From Lacticaseibacillus manihotivorans DSM 13343 = JCM 12514 (GTDB lineage: Bacteria; Bacillota; Bacilli; Lactobacillales; Lactobacillaceae): a stretch of 41,561 bases of DNA. The notes below the pieces were generated by a model. It searched no databases and was not told the DNA's origin. It saw only the letters and a program-made list of their open reading frames with translations. The position numbers and the translations under genes are program-made. Shown here piece by piece: positions 33,677 through 41,561 of the stretch. The stretch covers positions 4,399 to 45,959 of the forward strand of contig NZ_AZEU01000295.1 in NCBI RefSeq assembly GCF_001435035.1. The letters run 5' to 3'. Each line of letters starts with the position of its first letter. Positions within the stretch are counted from its first letter, which is position 1.

Positions 33677-36283
33677 ATGGCACAGATATACGAAAACACG
33701 TTCCAAAGTGGCGACCAAACCTACAAATATGCGGATATTTCTGCATTTTTGGGTGATCATCATGCCCAAGTCGACACCTTACCTTACACGATTCGGATCT
33801 TACTTGAAGCCGCTTTACGTCGGGCTAACCAAGGCCTTGCCCTTGGCGATGAACTGAACGCTTTATTGAGCTGGGACAATGCCCATGATCAAGATATCGC
33901 CTATCAACCAGAACGCGTCATTTTGCAAGACTTTACCGGCGTGCCGGCAATCGTCGACTTAGCCGCAATGCGTGATGCCGTCGTGGCGCAAGGTGGGGAT
34001 GCCACTAGCATCAACCCATCCGTGCCAGTCGATTTAGTGATCGATCATTCGGTGCAAGTTGATAAAGCCGGCAACGACGAAGCCTTTGCCTTTAACGTCA
34101 AGCGCGAGTTTGAACGCAACCAAGAACGCTACACCTTTTTGAAATGGGCCCAAAATAGTTTTTCTAATTTACAAGTCGTCCCACCGGATACTGGTATTAT
34201 TCATCAAATCAACTTGGAACGCTTAGCGCAAGTGGTGATGACCAAAGATGGCCTGGCTTTCCCAGATACATTAGTCGGTACCGATTCGCATACCACGATG
34301 ATCAATGGCTTAGGGGTGCTCGGCTGGGGCGTCGGCGGCATCGAAGCGGAAGCGAATATGCTGGGTGAAGCCACCTTGATGCAAACGCCAAAAGTCGTCG
34401 GGGTGAACTTATCCGGTCGGTTGCAACCAGGGGTCACGGCCACAGACCTCACGTTAACCTTGACGCATTTGTTGCGTGAACATGGCGTGGTTGGTAAGTT
34501 CGTCGAATATTACGGCGTGGGCTTGTCCAACTTGCCATTAGCTTATCGGGCCACCATTGCCAATATGGCACCGGAATATGGTGCCACTTGTGGGTATTTC
34601 CCAATCGACAGTCAAACCATCGATTATTTGAAATTGACTGGTCGCTCCGCGAAACAAATTGCGTTGGTGCAAGCGTATGCCGATGCCAACCATTTGGCTT
34701 ACAAACCTGTCGAAGATGATATTCGGCATTACAGTGAAAATCTGGAATTGGATCTTTCTACAGTTAAGCCAAGTGTTGCCGGCCCAACACGGCCACAAGA
34801 TTTGGTTTACTTGGCGGATCTACCGAAGCAATTCGATGATCGCCGCGATTTAGAAGCTTTTCCAGTTGCCGTGGCAGGTAAGCATTTTGACTTACATCCA
34901 GGGGCGTTAGGGTTGGCCGCCATTACCAGTTGTACCAACACCTCAAATCCGCAAGTGCTGTTTGCTGCTGGGTTGATCGCTCAAAAAGCGCGGGAACTCG
35001 GCATGCAAGTGCCTGAATACGTTAAAACCAGTTTTTCACCTGGTTCGCGGGTGGTTTCCGATTACTTGACGGCTGCTGGTTTGCAAGCAGATCTCGATGC
35101 TTTGGGCTTTAATTTGACGGGTTATGGTTGTATGACGTGTATCGGGAATTCTGGGGCTTTGCAAGATGATTTGCAAGCCGCCGTTGAAGCCAAGCCGTAT
35201 CCCTTGGCCGCAGTCGAATCAGCCAACCGTAACTTCACTGGGCGGGTGAACCCGAAGATCACGGATACGTATTTGGCCTCACCGCCATTAGTTGTGATCT
35301 ACGCGTTAGCTGGGACGATGGATATCGACTTAGATACCCAACCGGTCGGCCATGCTGCGGATGGTCACGCCGTTTACTTGAAAGATTTATGGCCAAGTGA
35401 CGCACAAATTGCCCAACTGACAGCCGATTATTTGCACCCTGAACAATTTACGGCTAATTATCAAACTCTTTATCATCAAAATGCTGACTGGGATGCTTTG
35501 CCAACTGCCACAGGCGACACTTACGCTTGGGACGCCGCGTCAACTTATATCGCTAAGCCACCATTTGGGGAAGCCTTAACGCAAGCGGCACCAACGACTC
35601 TGACTGGGTTAAGCGTCCTTGCCAAGTTAGGCGATTCAGTTACCACTGACCATATTTCCCCGGCCGGGTTTATCGGTCGCGATACGCCGGCAGGCAAATA
35701 TTTGCAAGCTCGCGGCATCACGCCATTAGCCTTTAACTCTTATGGCTCTCGGCGCGGGAATCATGAAGTGATGATGCGCGGGACTTTGGCTAATATTCGC
35801 TTACAAAACCAATTGGCACCAGGTACGCAAGGCGGGTTTACGACCTTACCAGATGGGACGCAAACCACGATTTACGAAGCGTCGCAAGCTTATGCCAAAA
35901 CCAAGACTGGTTTGGTGATTTTAGCCGGCAAAGATTACGGGATGGGGTCATCTCGCGATTGGGCCGCTAAAGGTGTGAAGTTACTCGGTGTTAAAGCCAT
36001 CATTGCCGAAAGTTTTGAACGCATTCACCGCGCGAACTTGGCGATGATGGGTGTGATCCCATTGCAATACTTGCCAGGCGACACCGCTAAAAGCTTAGGG
36101 CTGACTGGAAAAGAAACTTATCAAATTGAACTCGATCAAAGTGTGGCGCATGTTACTGCGACAACGACGGATGGCTCAGTGAAACATTTTGATACCAAAG
36201 TGCGCTTTGATACACCTGCAGATTGGGGCTATTACCAAGCTGGTGGGATCATGCCGCAAATCGTGGCCAACGCTTTGAATTAA
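33677..36283 (+). CDS. acnA: Aconitate hydratase (AcnA/IRP1 type)
   Basis: An 868-residue [4Fe-4S] enzyme that isomerises citrate to isocitrate. Cluster ligands are Cys in TSCTNTSNP (about residue 419) and the two Cys of GYGCMTCIGNSG (about 487). The substrate region includes GTDSHTTMINGLGVLGWGVGG, and the C-terminal swivel domain contains AGKDYGMGSSRDWAAKG. The length fits AcnA (about 890). It is first in an operon with citrate synthase and isocitrate dehydrogenase (gaps of 25 and 16 bp). Many lactobacilli lack this branch. Confidence 0.94.
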   Translation: MAQIYENTFQSGDQTYKYADISAFLGDHHAQVDTLPYTIRILLEAALRRANQGLALGDELNALLSWDNAHDQDIAYQPERVILQDFTGVPAIVDLAAMRDAVVAQGGDATSINPSVPVDLVIDHSVQVDKAGNDEAFAFNVKREFERNQERYTFLKWAQNSFSNLQVVPPDTGIIHQINLERLAQVVMTKDGLAFPDTLVGTDSHTTMINGLGVLGWGVGGIEAEANMLGEATLMQTPKVVGVNLSGRLQPGVTATDLTLTLTHLLREHGVVGKFVEYYGVGLSNLPLAYRATIANMAPEYGATCGYFPIDSQTIDYLKLTGRSAKQIALVQAYADANHLAYKPVEDDIRHYSENLELDLSTVKPSVAGPTRPQDLVYLADLPKQFDDRRDLEAFPVAVAGKHFDLHPGALGLAAITSCTNTSNPQVLFAAGLIAQKARELGMQVPEYVKTSFSPGSRVVSDYLTAAGLQADLDALGFNLTGYGCMTCIGNSGALQDDLQAAVEAKPYPLAAVESANRNFTGRVNPKITDTYLASPPLVVIYALAGTMDIDLDTQPVGHAADGHAVYLKDLWPSDAQIAQLTADYLHPEQFTANYQTLYHQNADWDALPTATGDTYAWDAASTYIAKPPFGEALTQAAPTTLTGLSVLAKLGDSVTTDHISPAGFIGRDTPAGKYLQARGITPLAFNSYGSRRGNHEVMMRGTLANIRLQNQLAPGTQGGFTTLPDGTQTTIYEASQAYAKTKTGLVILAGKDYGMGSSRDWAAKGVKLLGVKAIIAESFERIHRANLAMMGVIPLQYLPGDTAKSLGLTGKETYQIELDQSVAHVTATTTDGSVKHFDTKVRFDTPADWGYYQAGGIMPQIVANALN

Positions 36284-36308
36284 ATTAAACCCACAGGAGG
36301 AATACCAT

Positions 36309-37403
36309 ATGGACGTACCTAAAGGATTAGCAGGGGTAGTAATCACCGAAACCAAGATCAGCTCGACCAAAGATTCGAAGCTGACTTTTGCCGGCTACCC
36401 CATTGAAGAATTAAAAGACTTACCGTACGAAGCAGTGGTGTACCTGCTGTGGCACAAGAATTTACCGAACGCCGAACAACTCAAAACCATGCAACATGAT
36501 TTGCTCAGTTCGATGCATTTGCCTGATGAAACCATTCGCTTAATGGGTGATATCGCCTTGGAACCCCAACATCCGATGAGTATTTTACGGACGATGGTGT
36601 CCTTGCTTGGGACCACCAACAACGACGGCAAACTCGATGAACCGCGCGAGATCTTAGGCAAAATGCTCACAACGATCGCCGCGATCATTCGCTTGCGTGA
36701 TTCCCAACCGCAAATGCAAGTGAATCCTGAATGGGGCGTGGTGGAAAACTTCATGTACTTGTTTATGGGTCGGCGCCCAAGCAAGTCGCAAGTGCGCATG
36801 TTTAATACCGTGATGGTGTTACATGCGGACCATGAACTGAACGCCTCAACCTTCACCAGTCGGGTGGTGGCGTCAACGAATGCGGACTTTTATTCTTGTT
36901 TAACTGCCGCAGTATGTGCGTTGAAAGGCCCATTGCATGGTGGTGCCAATGAACAAGTCTTCAATATGCTACAAGAAATCCGGCATACCGGGGTATCTCC
37001 TCAGCGCTACATCGACAATAAAATTGCCAATCATGAAAAAATCATGGGCTTTGGCCATCGGGTGTATAAAGATGGCGATCCGCGGGCGAAAATCTTGCGC
37101 GGGATTGCAGAAGAGATGGCCGATGAAACGAACAATCAACCATTTTTTGAGATCCAAGAGCAAATCGCCAGTTATATGTTAGAAAAGCTGGGCTTGCATC
37201 CTAATGTCGATTACTATACCGCCGTGGTTTATCACAGTTTAGGGTTGGATGAATCGACGTTTACTGTCATGTTTGCCGCATGTCGCACGGCTGGTTGGTT
37301 GGCGCATATCATGGAACAACGCGTTGAAGCTTGTTTGATTCGGCCAGCGTCTGAATATGTTGGGCCGACTGATCGTCATGTTAAACCAGTCGCAGACAAA
37401 TAA
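36309..37403 (+). CDS. citZ: Citrate synthase
   Basis: A 364-residue type II-like short citrate synthase, condensing acetyl-CoA with oxaloacetate. Catalytic His in KGPLHGGANEQV (about residue 209), His in MGFGHRVYKDGDPRAK (about 248), and Asp in the C-terminal active-site region near residue 300. A related 2-methylcitrate synthase is possible but unlikely between aconitase and isocitrate dehydrogenase. ATG 36309 follows AGGAGGA. Confidence 0.93.
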   Translation: MDVPKGLAGVVITETKISSTKDSKLTFAGYPIEELKDLPYEAVVYLLWHKNLPNAEQLKTMQHDLLSSMHLPDETIRLMGDIALEPQHPMSILRTMVSLLGTTNNDGKLDEPREILGKMLTTIAAIIRLRDSQPQMQVNPEWGVVENFMYLFMGRRPSKSQVRMFNTVMVLHADHELNASTFTSRVVASTNADFYSCLTAAVCALKGPLHGGANEQVFNMLQEIRHTGVSPQRYIDNKIANHEKIMGFGHRVYKDGDPRAKILRGIAEEMADETNNQPFFEIQEQIASYMLEKLGLHPNVDYYTAVVYHSLGLDESTFTVMFAACRTAGWLAHIMEQRVEACLIRPASEYVGPTDRHVKPVADK

Positions 37404-37419
37404 ATTCCTGGAGGGCATT

Positions 37420-38679
37420 ATGAGTTCAGCCATTACCATGCAAAATCATCAATTAAACACCCCAGATCACCCCCAGATCCCCTTTATTCAAGGGGATGGC
37501 ATCGGGCCTGAAATTTGGCAAGCCGCGCAAAAAGTTTTCGACGCGGCAGTTCAAAAAGCCTATGCTGGCGCCCGGTCCGTTGACTGGCTACCCCTTTCGG
37601 CTGGTGAAGCTGCCTTTGCTGAAACCGGCGAGTGGCTACCGCAAGCGACTTTATCGGCTTTAAAGTCGCATTTGGTGGCGATCAAAGGGCCATTGACCAC
37701 CCCAGTCGGCGAGGGGCATCGTTCGATCAATGTCACTTTGCGTCAAACGTTAGATTTATATGCCTGTTTCCGGCCAGTGCAATACTTTAAAGGCGTCCCA
37801 GCGCCAGTTGTGCATCCAGAATTAGTCGATATCGATGTGTTCCGCGAAAATACGGAAGACATTTATGCTGGCATCGATGTGTCTGCAGGCACACCAGAAG
37901 CCAAGGCTTGGTTAGCCTTGTTAGCTGAACAAGGACAAGCCGATAAAGTGCGTTTTCCAGACACGTCAGCATTTGCCATTAAACCAGTTTCTCAACAAGG
38001 CTCTGCGCGGTTGGTCCATGCCGCTATTGAACACGCCATCAAACATGATCGCCATATTGTGACTTTGGTGCACAAAGGCAATATCATGAAGCAAACTGAA
38101 GGCGGATTTAAGCGTTGGGGCTATGAAGAAGCAGAAACGAATTTTGCCGATCAGACTTTTACCATGCACCAATATGATGACATCAAAAAGACTGACGGGG
38201 CAGACGCAGCCGATCAGGCCTTAGCTGGTGCCAAAGCCGCTGGTAAGATCATCGTCAATGATATTATCTGTGACAACTGTTTCCAACAAACTTTGTTGCA
38301 TCCTGATCATTTTGAAGTGTTGGCGACGATGAATTTGAACGGGGATTACTTGTCTGATGCGTTAGCGGCGCAAGTTGGTGGCATCGGCATTGCCCCAGGT
38401 GCCAATATCAACTACGAATCTGGCCAAGCGATTTTTGAAGCGACGCATGGGACCGCCCCTCAATTCGCTGGTAAAGATTTGTTGAATCCCACCTCAATTA
38501 TCTTAAGTGGGGCGATGATGTTTGATTACATCGGTTGGGGAGAAGCCGCGGACTTGATTCGCTCAGGCATCGCCGAAGCCATTCAAAGCCAACATGTCAC
38601 CCAAGACTTTGCTACCAGTGACGCGGCGACCGTCCTTGGTACCCAAGGTTTTGGGAGCTATGTGGCAGAACATTTATAA
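37420..38679 (+). CDS. icd: Isocitrate dehydrogenase with unusual cofactor-site residues
   Basis: A 419-residue homodimer-type isocitrate dehydrogenase producing 2-oxoglutarate and CO2. The start at 37420 follows GGAGG. Substrate motif GEGHRSINVTLRQ contains the Ser equivalent to E. coli Ser113; VFRENTEDIYAGID and NDIICDN are typical. At the cofactor site E. coli has HGTAPKYAG, VNP and VTYDFERL (Lys344, Tyr345, Val351, Tyr391, Arg395, binding the NADP phosphate); here they read HGTAPQFAG, LNP and VTQDFATS. All five are changed, so NADP preference is doubtful and NAD use is possible. Last gene of the citrate operon, followed by a terminator. Confidence 0.92.
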   Translation: MSSAITMQNHQLNTPDHPQIPFIQGDGIGPEIWQAAQKVFDAAVQKAYAGARSVDWLPLSAGEAAFAETGEWLPQATLSALKSHLVAIKGPLTTPVGEGHRSINVTLRQTLDLYACFRPVQYFKGVPAPVVHPELVDIDVFRENTEDIYAGIDVSAGTPEAKAWLALLAEQGQADKVRFPDTSAFAIKPVSQQGSARLVHAAIEHAIKHDRHIVTLVHKGNIMKQTEGGFKRWGYEEAETNFADQTFTMHQYDDIKKTDGADAADQALAGAKAAGKIIVNDIICDNCFQQTLLHPDHFEVLATMNLNGDYLSDALAAQVGGIGIAPGANINYESGQAIFEATHGTAPQFAGKDLLNPTSIILSGAMMFDYIGWGEAADLIRSGIAEAIQSQHVTQDFATSDAATVLGTQGFGSYVAEHL

Positions 38680-38688
38680 ACCTCTAGC

Positions 38689-38713
38689 AGCAGGCCAAGT
38701 GCCTGCTTTTTTG
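38689..38713 (+). terminator. Terminator of the citrate operon
   Basis: AGCAGG (38689-38694) pairs with CCTGCT (38702-38707), followed by six Ts. Confidence 0.85.
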
Positions 38714-38829
38714 CTGTCACTTTTTAAAAGCTTGTGCACAACCGTTTGAGTGACGCGAACTAACAGTTCTGTCACATCACTTGAGTGTCTGATAGCATCC
38801 GTGTATCTTGGATGATGGAGGTGACAGTG

Positions 38830-39207
38830 ATGAAACGACGTACGTTAAAAGCATTGGAATTGATGATTTTGATCGTTGGGTTAATGTTGATGCATGAGAT
38901 CATTGTTTTGGTGTTTGAATCGTTTATTGCTGGCATGTTGGCTTATGGTTTATGGATGGCGGCAGTGTTAGTGGTGGGCCACTACACCAATCAGTTGCGC
39001 TTGGCGCAATTGCGCCGCTTGCGGGGACTAGCAGACGAGTTGGGACTGGATGCACGTGCGATCGCGCATAAAGCCCCAAGATATTCAGCGAGTCAGTGGC
39101 AAGCGTCACGACCAGAAAACTTGCAATTTTTCCCAGCAGCGCATACGGTCGCAGATCTCTGTGATCAATTGACGTTGCTGGTCGCCACGCGCACAGGGGT
39201 GTGCTGA
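38830..39207 (+). CDS. Hypothetical membrane protein, 125 residues
   Basis: Not recognised. The start at 38830 follows GGAGGTGAC. Two closely spaced hydrophobic helices (LELMILIVGLMLMHEIIVLV and then a second to about residue 50) precede a basic helix (LRLAQLRRLRGLADELG) and a soluble tail ending RTGVC. The topology suggests a small membrane-anchored protein with a cytoplasmic C-terminus. It is monocistronic, with its own terminator. Confidence 0.65.
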   Translation: MKRRTLKALELMILIVGLMLMHEIIVLVFESFIAGMLAYGLWMAAVLVVGHYTNQLRLAQLRRLRGLADELGLDARAIAHKAPRYSASQWQASRPENLQFFPAAHTVADLCDQLTLLVATRTGVC

Positions 39208-39215
39208 GGCGATTC

Positions 39216-39249
39216 AAGCTTTCGTTAACAGACGAAGGCTTTTATTTTA
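39216..39249 (+). terminator. Terminator after the small membrane protein
   Basis: AAGCTTTCGT (39216-39225) pairs with ACGAAGGCTT (39232-39241), one G-T wobble, followed by a T-rich stretch. Confidence 0.75.
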
Positions 39250-39257
39250 CCGCGGAA

Positions 39258-39271
39258 TGAAAGCGCTACAT
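39258..39271 (+). promoter_or_regulatory. Possible cre (CcpA) site
   Basis: TGAAAGCGCTACAT matches the catabolite element consensus TGWAARCGYTWNCW at 13 of 14 positions. It lies 16 bp before the start codon of the next gene, where CcpA would block transcription. Confidence 0.4.
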
Positions 39272-39286
39272 TTAAGAGGTAATCAT

Positions 39287-39601
39287 ATGCAGGCTATGTA
39301 CAAAGGGGCAGTCGCTGAAGTTTGGCAAATCAGCGAAACTGGGCCCCAACCACCATGGGTGCAACAGGCATTTGCTGAAAATTATTTGGTTTGGCTAGAT
39401 CATCATGTGCGGATCTTAATGAGTGGCTTGCAGCCGTCATTGACCAAAAACTTACAAACTGGTGCAGTGGGCGCGATCGGCGGGGGCTTTGCAGGATACG
39501 CGATGTATGAATTAGGCTATCCCGGCGATTATTTGGATGTCACCAATCATCGGGTGGTGTCAGCTGGGAAGTTTGCCAAGCAGTATCAGCCGCTCGCTTG
39601 A
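39287..39601 (+). CDS. Hypothetical protein, 104 residues
   Basis: Not recognised. ATG 39287 follows AAGAGG. An N-terminal soluble part rich in Trp (AEVWQISETGPQPPWVQQAF) leads to a Gly-rich short hydrophobic segment (GAVGAIGGGFAGYAMYELGY) at about residues 62-81, then a basic tail. The segment is too short and glycine-rich to be a confident membrane helix. It may belong to carbon-source-controlled genes if the upstream cre-like site is real. Confidence 0.6.
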   Translation: MQAMYKGAVAEVWQISETGPQPPWVQQAFAENYLVWLDHHVRILMSGLQPSLTKNLQTGAVGAIGGGFAGYAMYELGYPGDYLDVTNHRVVSAGKFAKQYQPLA

Positions 39602-39608
39602 GTACATT

Positions 39609-39651
39609 AAAAGCCACCCAACTTTTTAACTCGAAGTTGGGTGGCTTTTTT
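39609..39651. terminator. Bidirectional terminator
   Basis: AAAAGCCACCCAACT (39609-39623) pairs perfectly with AGTTGGGTGGCTTTT (39635-39649), with a T run, between convergent genes. Confidence 0.92.
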
Positions 39652-39656
39652 GATCA

Positions 39657-41048
39657 TTAGTCTTCGACGTTCATACTCACAGCAGTTTGGCGGTTGACGA
39701 ATTTGATCGCAGCCATAAAGCCCACGGTCCAAACTAACCCACCGATTGCTGGCCAAATCGCACCAGAGCCTGTGAAGAACAAGCTGACGTAAATCAAGGC
39801 GAAGAAGCCGATCACCAAAGGACTGGTGAATTTGTAATGAGGCATCAAGAAGCCTTCAGGATCAAAGTCTGCCGATTCGCGATACTTGCGGTGCGCCATC
39901 ATCGTCAATAAGTACACGATGATGTAAAGATCAGAGGAGACGCTGGTGATAAAGGCAAAGGCGTCAGTGATTTGCGGCATTGAATTTAAAATCGGGCCGA
40001 TCAAGACCAAAGCTGCGGAGAACAAGATCCCGCGTGCCGGCACGCCAGTCCGCGAAATTTTGCGGAAGTGTTTCATGAACTTGGAGTGCTTGGTGTCTAA
40101 CGCCAATTGATAAAAATGCCGACCGGCTGAGTACATGTAGGAGTTCAAGGCAGAAGCTGCGGCTGTTAATACCACGAAGTTGATGACCGCAGCGGCAGCT
40201 TTCATTCCGGCTAATTGGAAGACTTGCACAAATGGGGATTGGGTCGGGTCAAGCGATTGCCAAGGATAAATCGCCATGATGATGGCAATGGCGCCGATGT
40301 AAAACAGCAAGACCCGATAGATGATCTCATTGATCACTTTAGGTAAAACTTTGCGTGGATCTTGGGTTTCACTAGTGGTAATGCCGATGAATTCCATGCC
40401 TTGAAAGGCGAAGAATACCATTGGAAAGGCGGCGACAAAACTCATGATGCCATTTGGAAACATTGAGAAGTGGTTGGTGATGTTTCCGAAGCTGGCATGA
40501 CCTACTGGCGTTTTGAAGTTGGTGAACACTAGGAACAAGCCGACAATGATCATCACGACGATGGCGGTGATTTTGATCATGGCAAACCAGAATTCTGCTT
40601 CCCCAAACAGTCCAACCGCAATCAGGTTAATCGAAACCAAAATCGCTAACACGCCGATTTGAATCGCCCAAGTCGGCCAACTGGGAAACCAGTACTGGAC
40701 ATATTTGGAAACGGCGGTGAGTTCTGCCATCGCGACAAAAATGATCCCGAGCCAATAAGTCCAACCAGCGAAGTAGCCGACGGTTTTGCCTAAGTATTTG
40801 CCGATAAAGGAGATGAAGGTGTGCTTATCCGGATCGTGGTACATCATTTCGCCGATCCCACGCATCATCAAGAAGAAAATCACGCCTAAGACCAGGTAAA
40901 CCAATAAGATCGAAGGACCGGTTTTCATGATGGAATTGCTGGCGCCTAGGAACAACCCCGTGCCAATGGTGCCACCTAAGGCGATCATTTGCACATGTCG
41001 TTTGGTTAATTCACGTTTGGTGCCATCTGCGTTTTGCTTGCTTGCCAT
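39657..41048 (-). CDS. Amino acid permease (APC superfamily, AAT family)
   Basis: A 463-residue secondary transporter with about 12 membrane helices, probably importing an amino acid with protons. The start at 41048 follows AGGAGA; the longer in-frame sequence upstream looks like leader, not protein. Family signatures: ELTKRHVQMIALGGTIGTGL at helix 1, GEMMYHDPDKHTF, FFAFQGMEFIGITTSETQDP and NSYMYSAGRHFYQLA. Close relatives include LysP, AroP and GabP types; the substrate cannot be chosen. A palindrome resembling an ARG box lies about 145 bp upstream. Confidence 0.88.
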   Translation of the reverse strand: MASKQNADGTKRELTKRHVQMIALGGTIGTGLFLGASNSIMKTGPSILLVYLVLGVIFFLMMRGIGEMMYHDPDKHTFISFIGKYLGKTVGYFAGWTYWLGIIFVAMAELTAVSKYVQYWFPSWPTWAIQIGVLAILVSINLIAVGLFGEAEFWFAMIKITAIVVMIIVGLFLVFTNFKTPVGHASFGNITNHFSMFPNGIMSFVAAFPMVFFAFQGMEFIGITTSETQDPRKVLPKVINEIIYRVLLFYIGAIAIIMAIYPWQSLDPTQSPFVQVFQLAGMKAAAAVINFVVLTAAASALNSYMYSAGRHFYQLALDTKHSKFMKHFRKISRTGVPARGILFSAALVLIGPILNSMPQITDAFAFITSVSSDLYIIVYLLTMMAHRKYRESADFDPEGFLMPHYKFTSPLVIGFFALIYVSLFFTGSGAIWPAIGGLVWTVGFMAAIKFVNRQTAVSMNVED

Positions 41049-41219
41049 GCATTCTCCTGCTTTCTGAAAAAATATCACATCCTCTATGTTACCGACCGAA
41101 TGCTGGTGGTGCAACACGCCCAAGCCCGCCGCATCAATGAAAACGCGTCGTGGCGGGCTTAAGTGAGCTGTGTGAAATTTATCAAGATTTAGATGAATAA
41201 TATTCATCCATAAGTAAAA
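41049..41219 (-). promoter_or_regulatory. Permease leader with ARG-box-like palindrome and GC-rich hairpin
   Basis: GATGAATA-A-TATTCATC (41192-41208) is a perfect 17-bp palindrome, similar to ArgR sites though one base shorter between half-sites. In the leader, AAGCCCGCC and GGCGGGCTT (about 41123-41161) form a 9-bp stem around a loop of about 20 nt, without a T run. The role could be regulatory. No known riboswitch or T-box motif was recognised. Confidence 0.45.
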
Positions 41220-41402
41220 TCACCAACCATTCGTCCCGAGATCAAAGATGACCATGAGCACGGGGATGGTGATGATCGCAATTAAGCCTGCCACTGCGAC
41301 CATGGTCCAAAGCATGGCCTTGCGCCGAGTTTGCAGAAAGCTGCGAGTCAAAATGATCAGGCCAAGGATCAACAAGATTTCAATAATGAGGACCACAAAC
41401 AT
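41220..41402 (-). CDS. Small two-helix membrane protein
   Basis: 60 residues from ATG 41402, behind AAGGTGG. Two hydrophobic helices (VVLIIEILLILGLIILT and AVAGLIAIITIPVLMVIF) are joined by a basic loop (RSFLQTRRKAM). Not recognised. It resembles small lactobacillar membrane proteins of unknown role. It lies upstream of and in the same direction as the permease but is separated from it by the palindrome-containing region. Confidence 0.55.
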   Translation of the reverse strand: MFVVLIIEILLILGLIILTRSFLQTRRKAMLWTMVAVAGLIAIITIPVLMVIFDLGTNGW

Positions 41403-41466
41403 ATCCGCCACCACCTTTTGTTCGCTGACATTAACACGGTTTGCTCGATTTGGCGAATTTTGCGCG

Positions 41467-41496
41467 AAAAAATATCAGGCACCTCGGCACCTGATA
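41467..41496 (-). terminator. Terminator for a gene beyond the right edge
   Basis: TATCAGG (41473-41479) pairs with CCTGATA (41490-41496); on the minus strand a run of six Ts follows. It probably ends a minus-strand gene or element lying to the right of the window. Confidence 0.65.
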
Positions 41497-41507
41497 CTCA
41501 CTATTAT

Positions 41508-41561
41508 GGGTCTAAAATTTTTGGTGTTGAAGAGCACTTCAACGCCGGAAGTTTTAGGCCT
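41508..41561. repeat. Hairpin at the right edge, possible element end
   Basis: GGTGTTGAAG (41523-41532) pairs with CTTCAACGCC (41537-41546), and outside it GGGTCTAAAATT pairs imperfectly with the sequence ending GTTTTAGGCCT. The structure continues to the last base. It could be the end of an insertion sequence or part of a longer terminator; it is cut by the window edge. Confidence 0.4.

Noticed and set aside
41049-41207. 53-residue N-terminal extension of the amino-acid permease
   Set aside because: It includes the palindrome and hairpin, is not membrane-like, and the ATG at 41048 has its own ribosome site next to the conserved family start.
1-41561. CRISPR arrays, tRNA or rRNA genes
   Set aside because: No regularly spaced direct repeats, cloverleaf sequences or rRNA-like segments were found when reading through; a tool-based scan was not possible.

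Overview
The window looks like chromosome of a lactic acid bacterium of the Lactobacillaceae (Bacillota). Indicators are a C69 dipeptidase, an NADH oxidase with a single redox cysteine, a nucleoside 2-deoxyribosyltransferase close to the known Lactobacillus enzyme, a holin-like type I toxin, strong AGGAGG ribosome sites, and divergent carAB / argCJBDF as in Lactiplantibacillus plantarum. Genus and species cannot be fixed from the sequence alone. No rRNA, tRNA, CRISPR array or intact transposase gene was seen.

Layout. 1-526: a gene-free stretch holding one copy (54-403) of a 350-bp hairpin-rich repeat. 527-4539: cardiolipin synthase plus AI-2E-type permease, a Zur-box-controlled metal-binding lipoprotein, and a SufT-like (DUF59) protein lacking the conserved cysteine. 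4586-7338: a small unknown gene, a type I toxin-antitoxin pair, a C69 dipeptidase and a normal DUF59 protein. 7395-8095: a 701-bp non-coding element with terminal inverted repeats, built almost entirely of hairpins; its right half matches 54-403. 8139-15636: EAL protein, heavy-metal P-type ATPase, ntd and nrnA, acyltransferase, membrane GGDEF-EAL protein. 15681-18001: a candidate small RNA and a 726-residue protein joining an HTH, a histone-H1-like Lys/Ala/Pro linker and a DUF3800-like domain. 18216-23834: LysR regulator divergent from a second metal-binding lipoprotein plus alpha carbonic anhydrase, a small alarmone synthetase, a second stand-alone EAL protein and NADH oxidase. 23896-38679: arginine biosynthesis (carAB, argCJBDF), then aconitase, citrate synthase and isocitrate dehydrogenase. 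38830-41402: two small unknown proteins, an amino-acid permease and a small membrane protein.

How the genes fit together. The citrate branch (oxaloacetate plus acetyl-CoA to 2-oxoglutarate) lies directly downstream of the arginine operon and could feed glutamate into ArgJ/ArgB, while CarAB supplies carbamoyl phosphate to ArgF. ARG-box-like palindromes sit between carA and argC. Two orphan metal-binding lipoproteins have no permease or ATPase beside them: one carries a textbook Zur palindrome, the other is paired with a zinc enzyme and a LysR regulator. Three EAL-domain proteins, two with substitutions at catalytic positions, suggest a c-di-GMP-type signalling set.

The items best worth follow-up are the structured repeat element, whose two copies show compensatory stem changes; the HTH/H1-like/DUF3800 protein; the toxin-antitoxin pair; the cysteine-less DUF59 protein; and the isocitrate dehydrogenase with replaced NADP-phosphate-binding positions.
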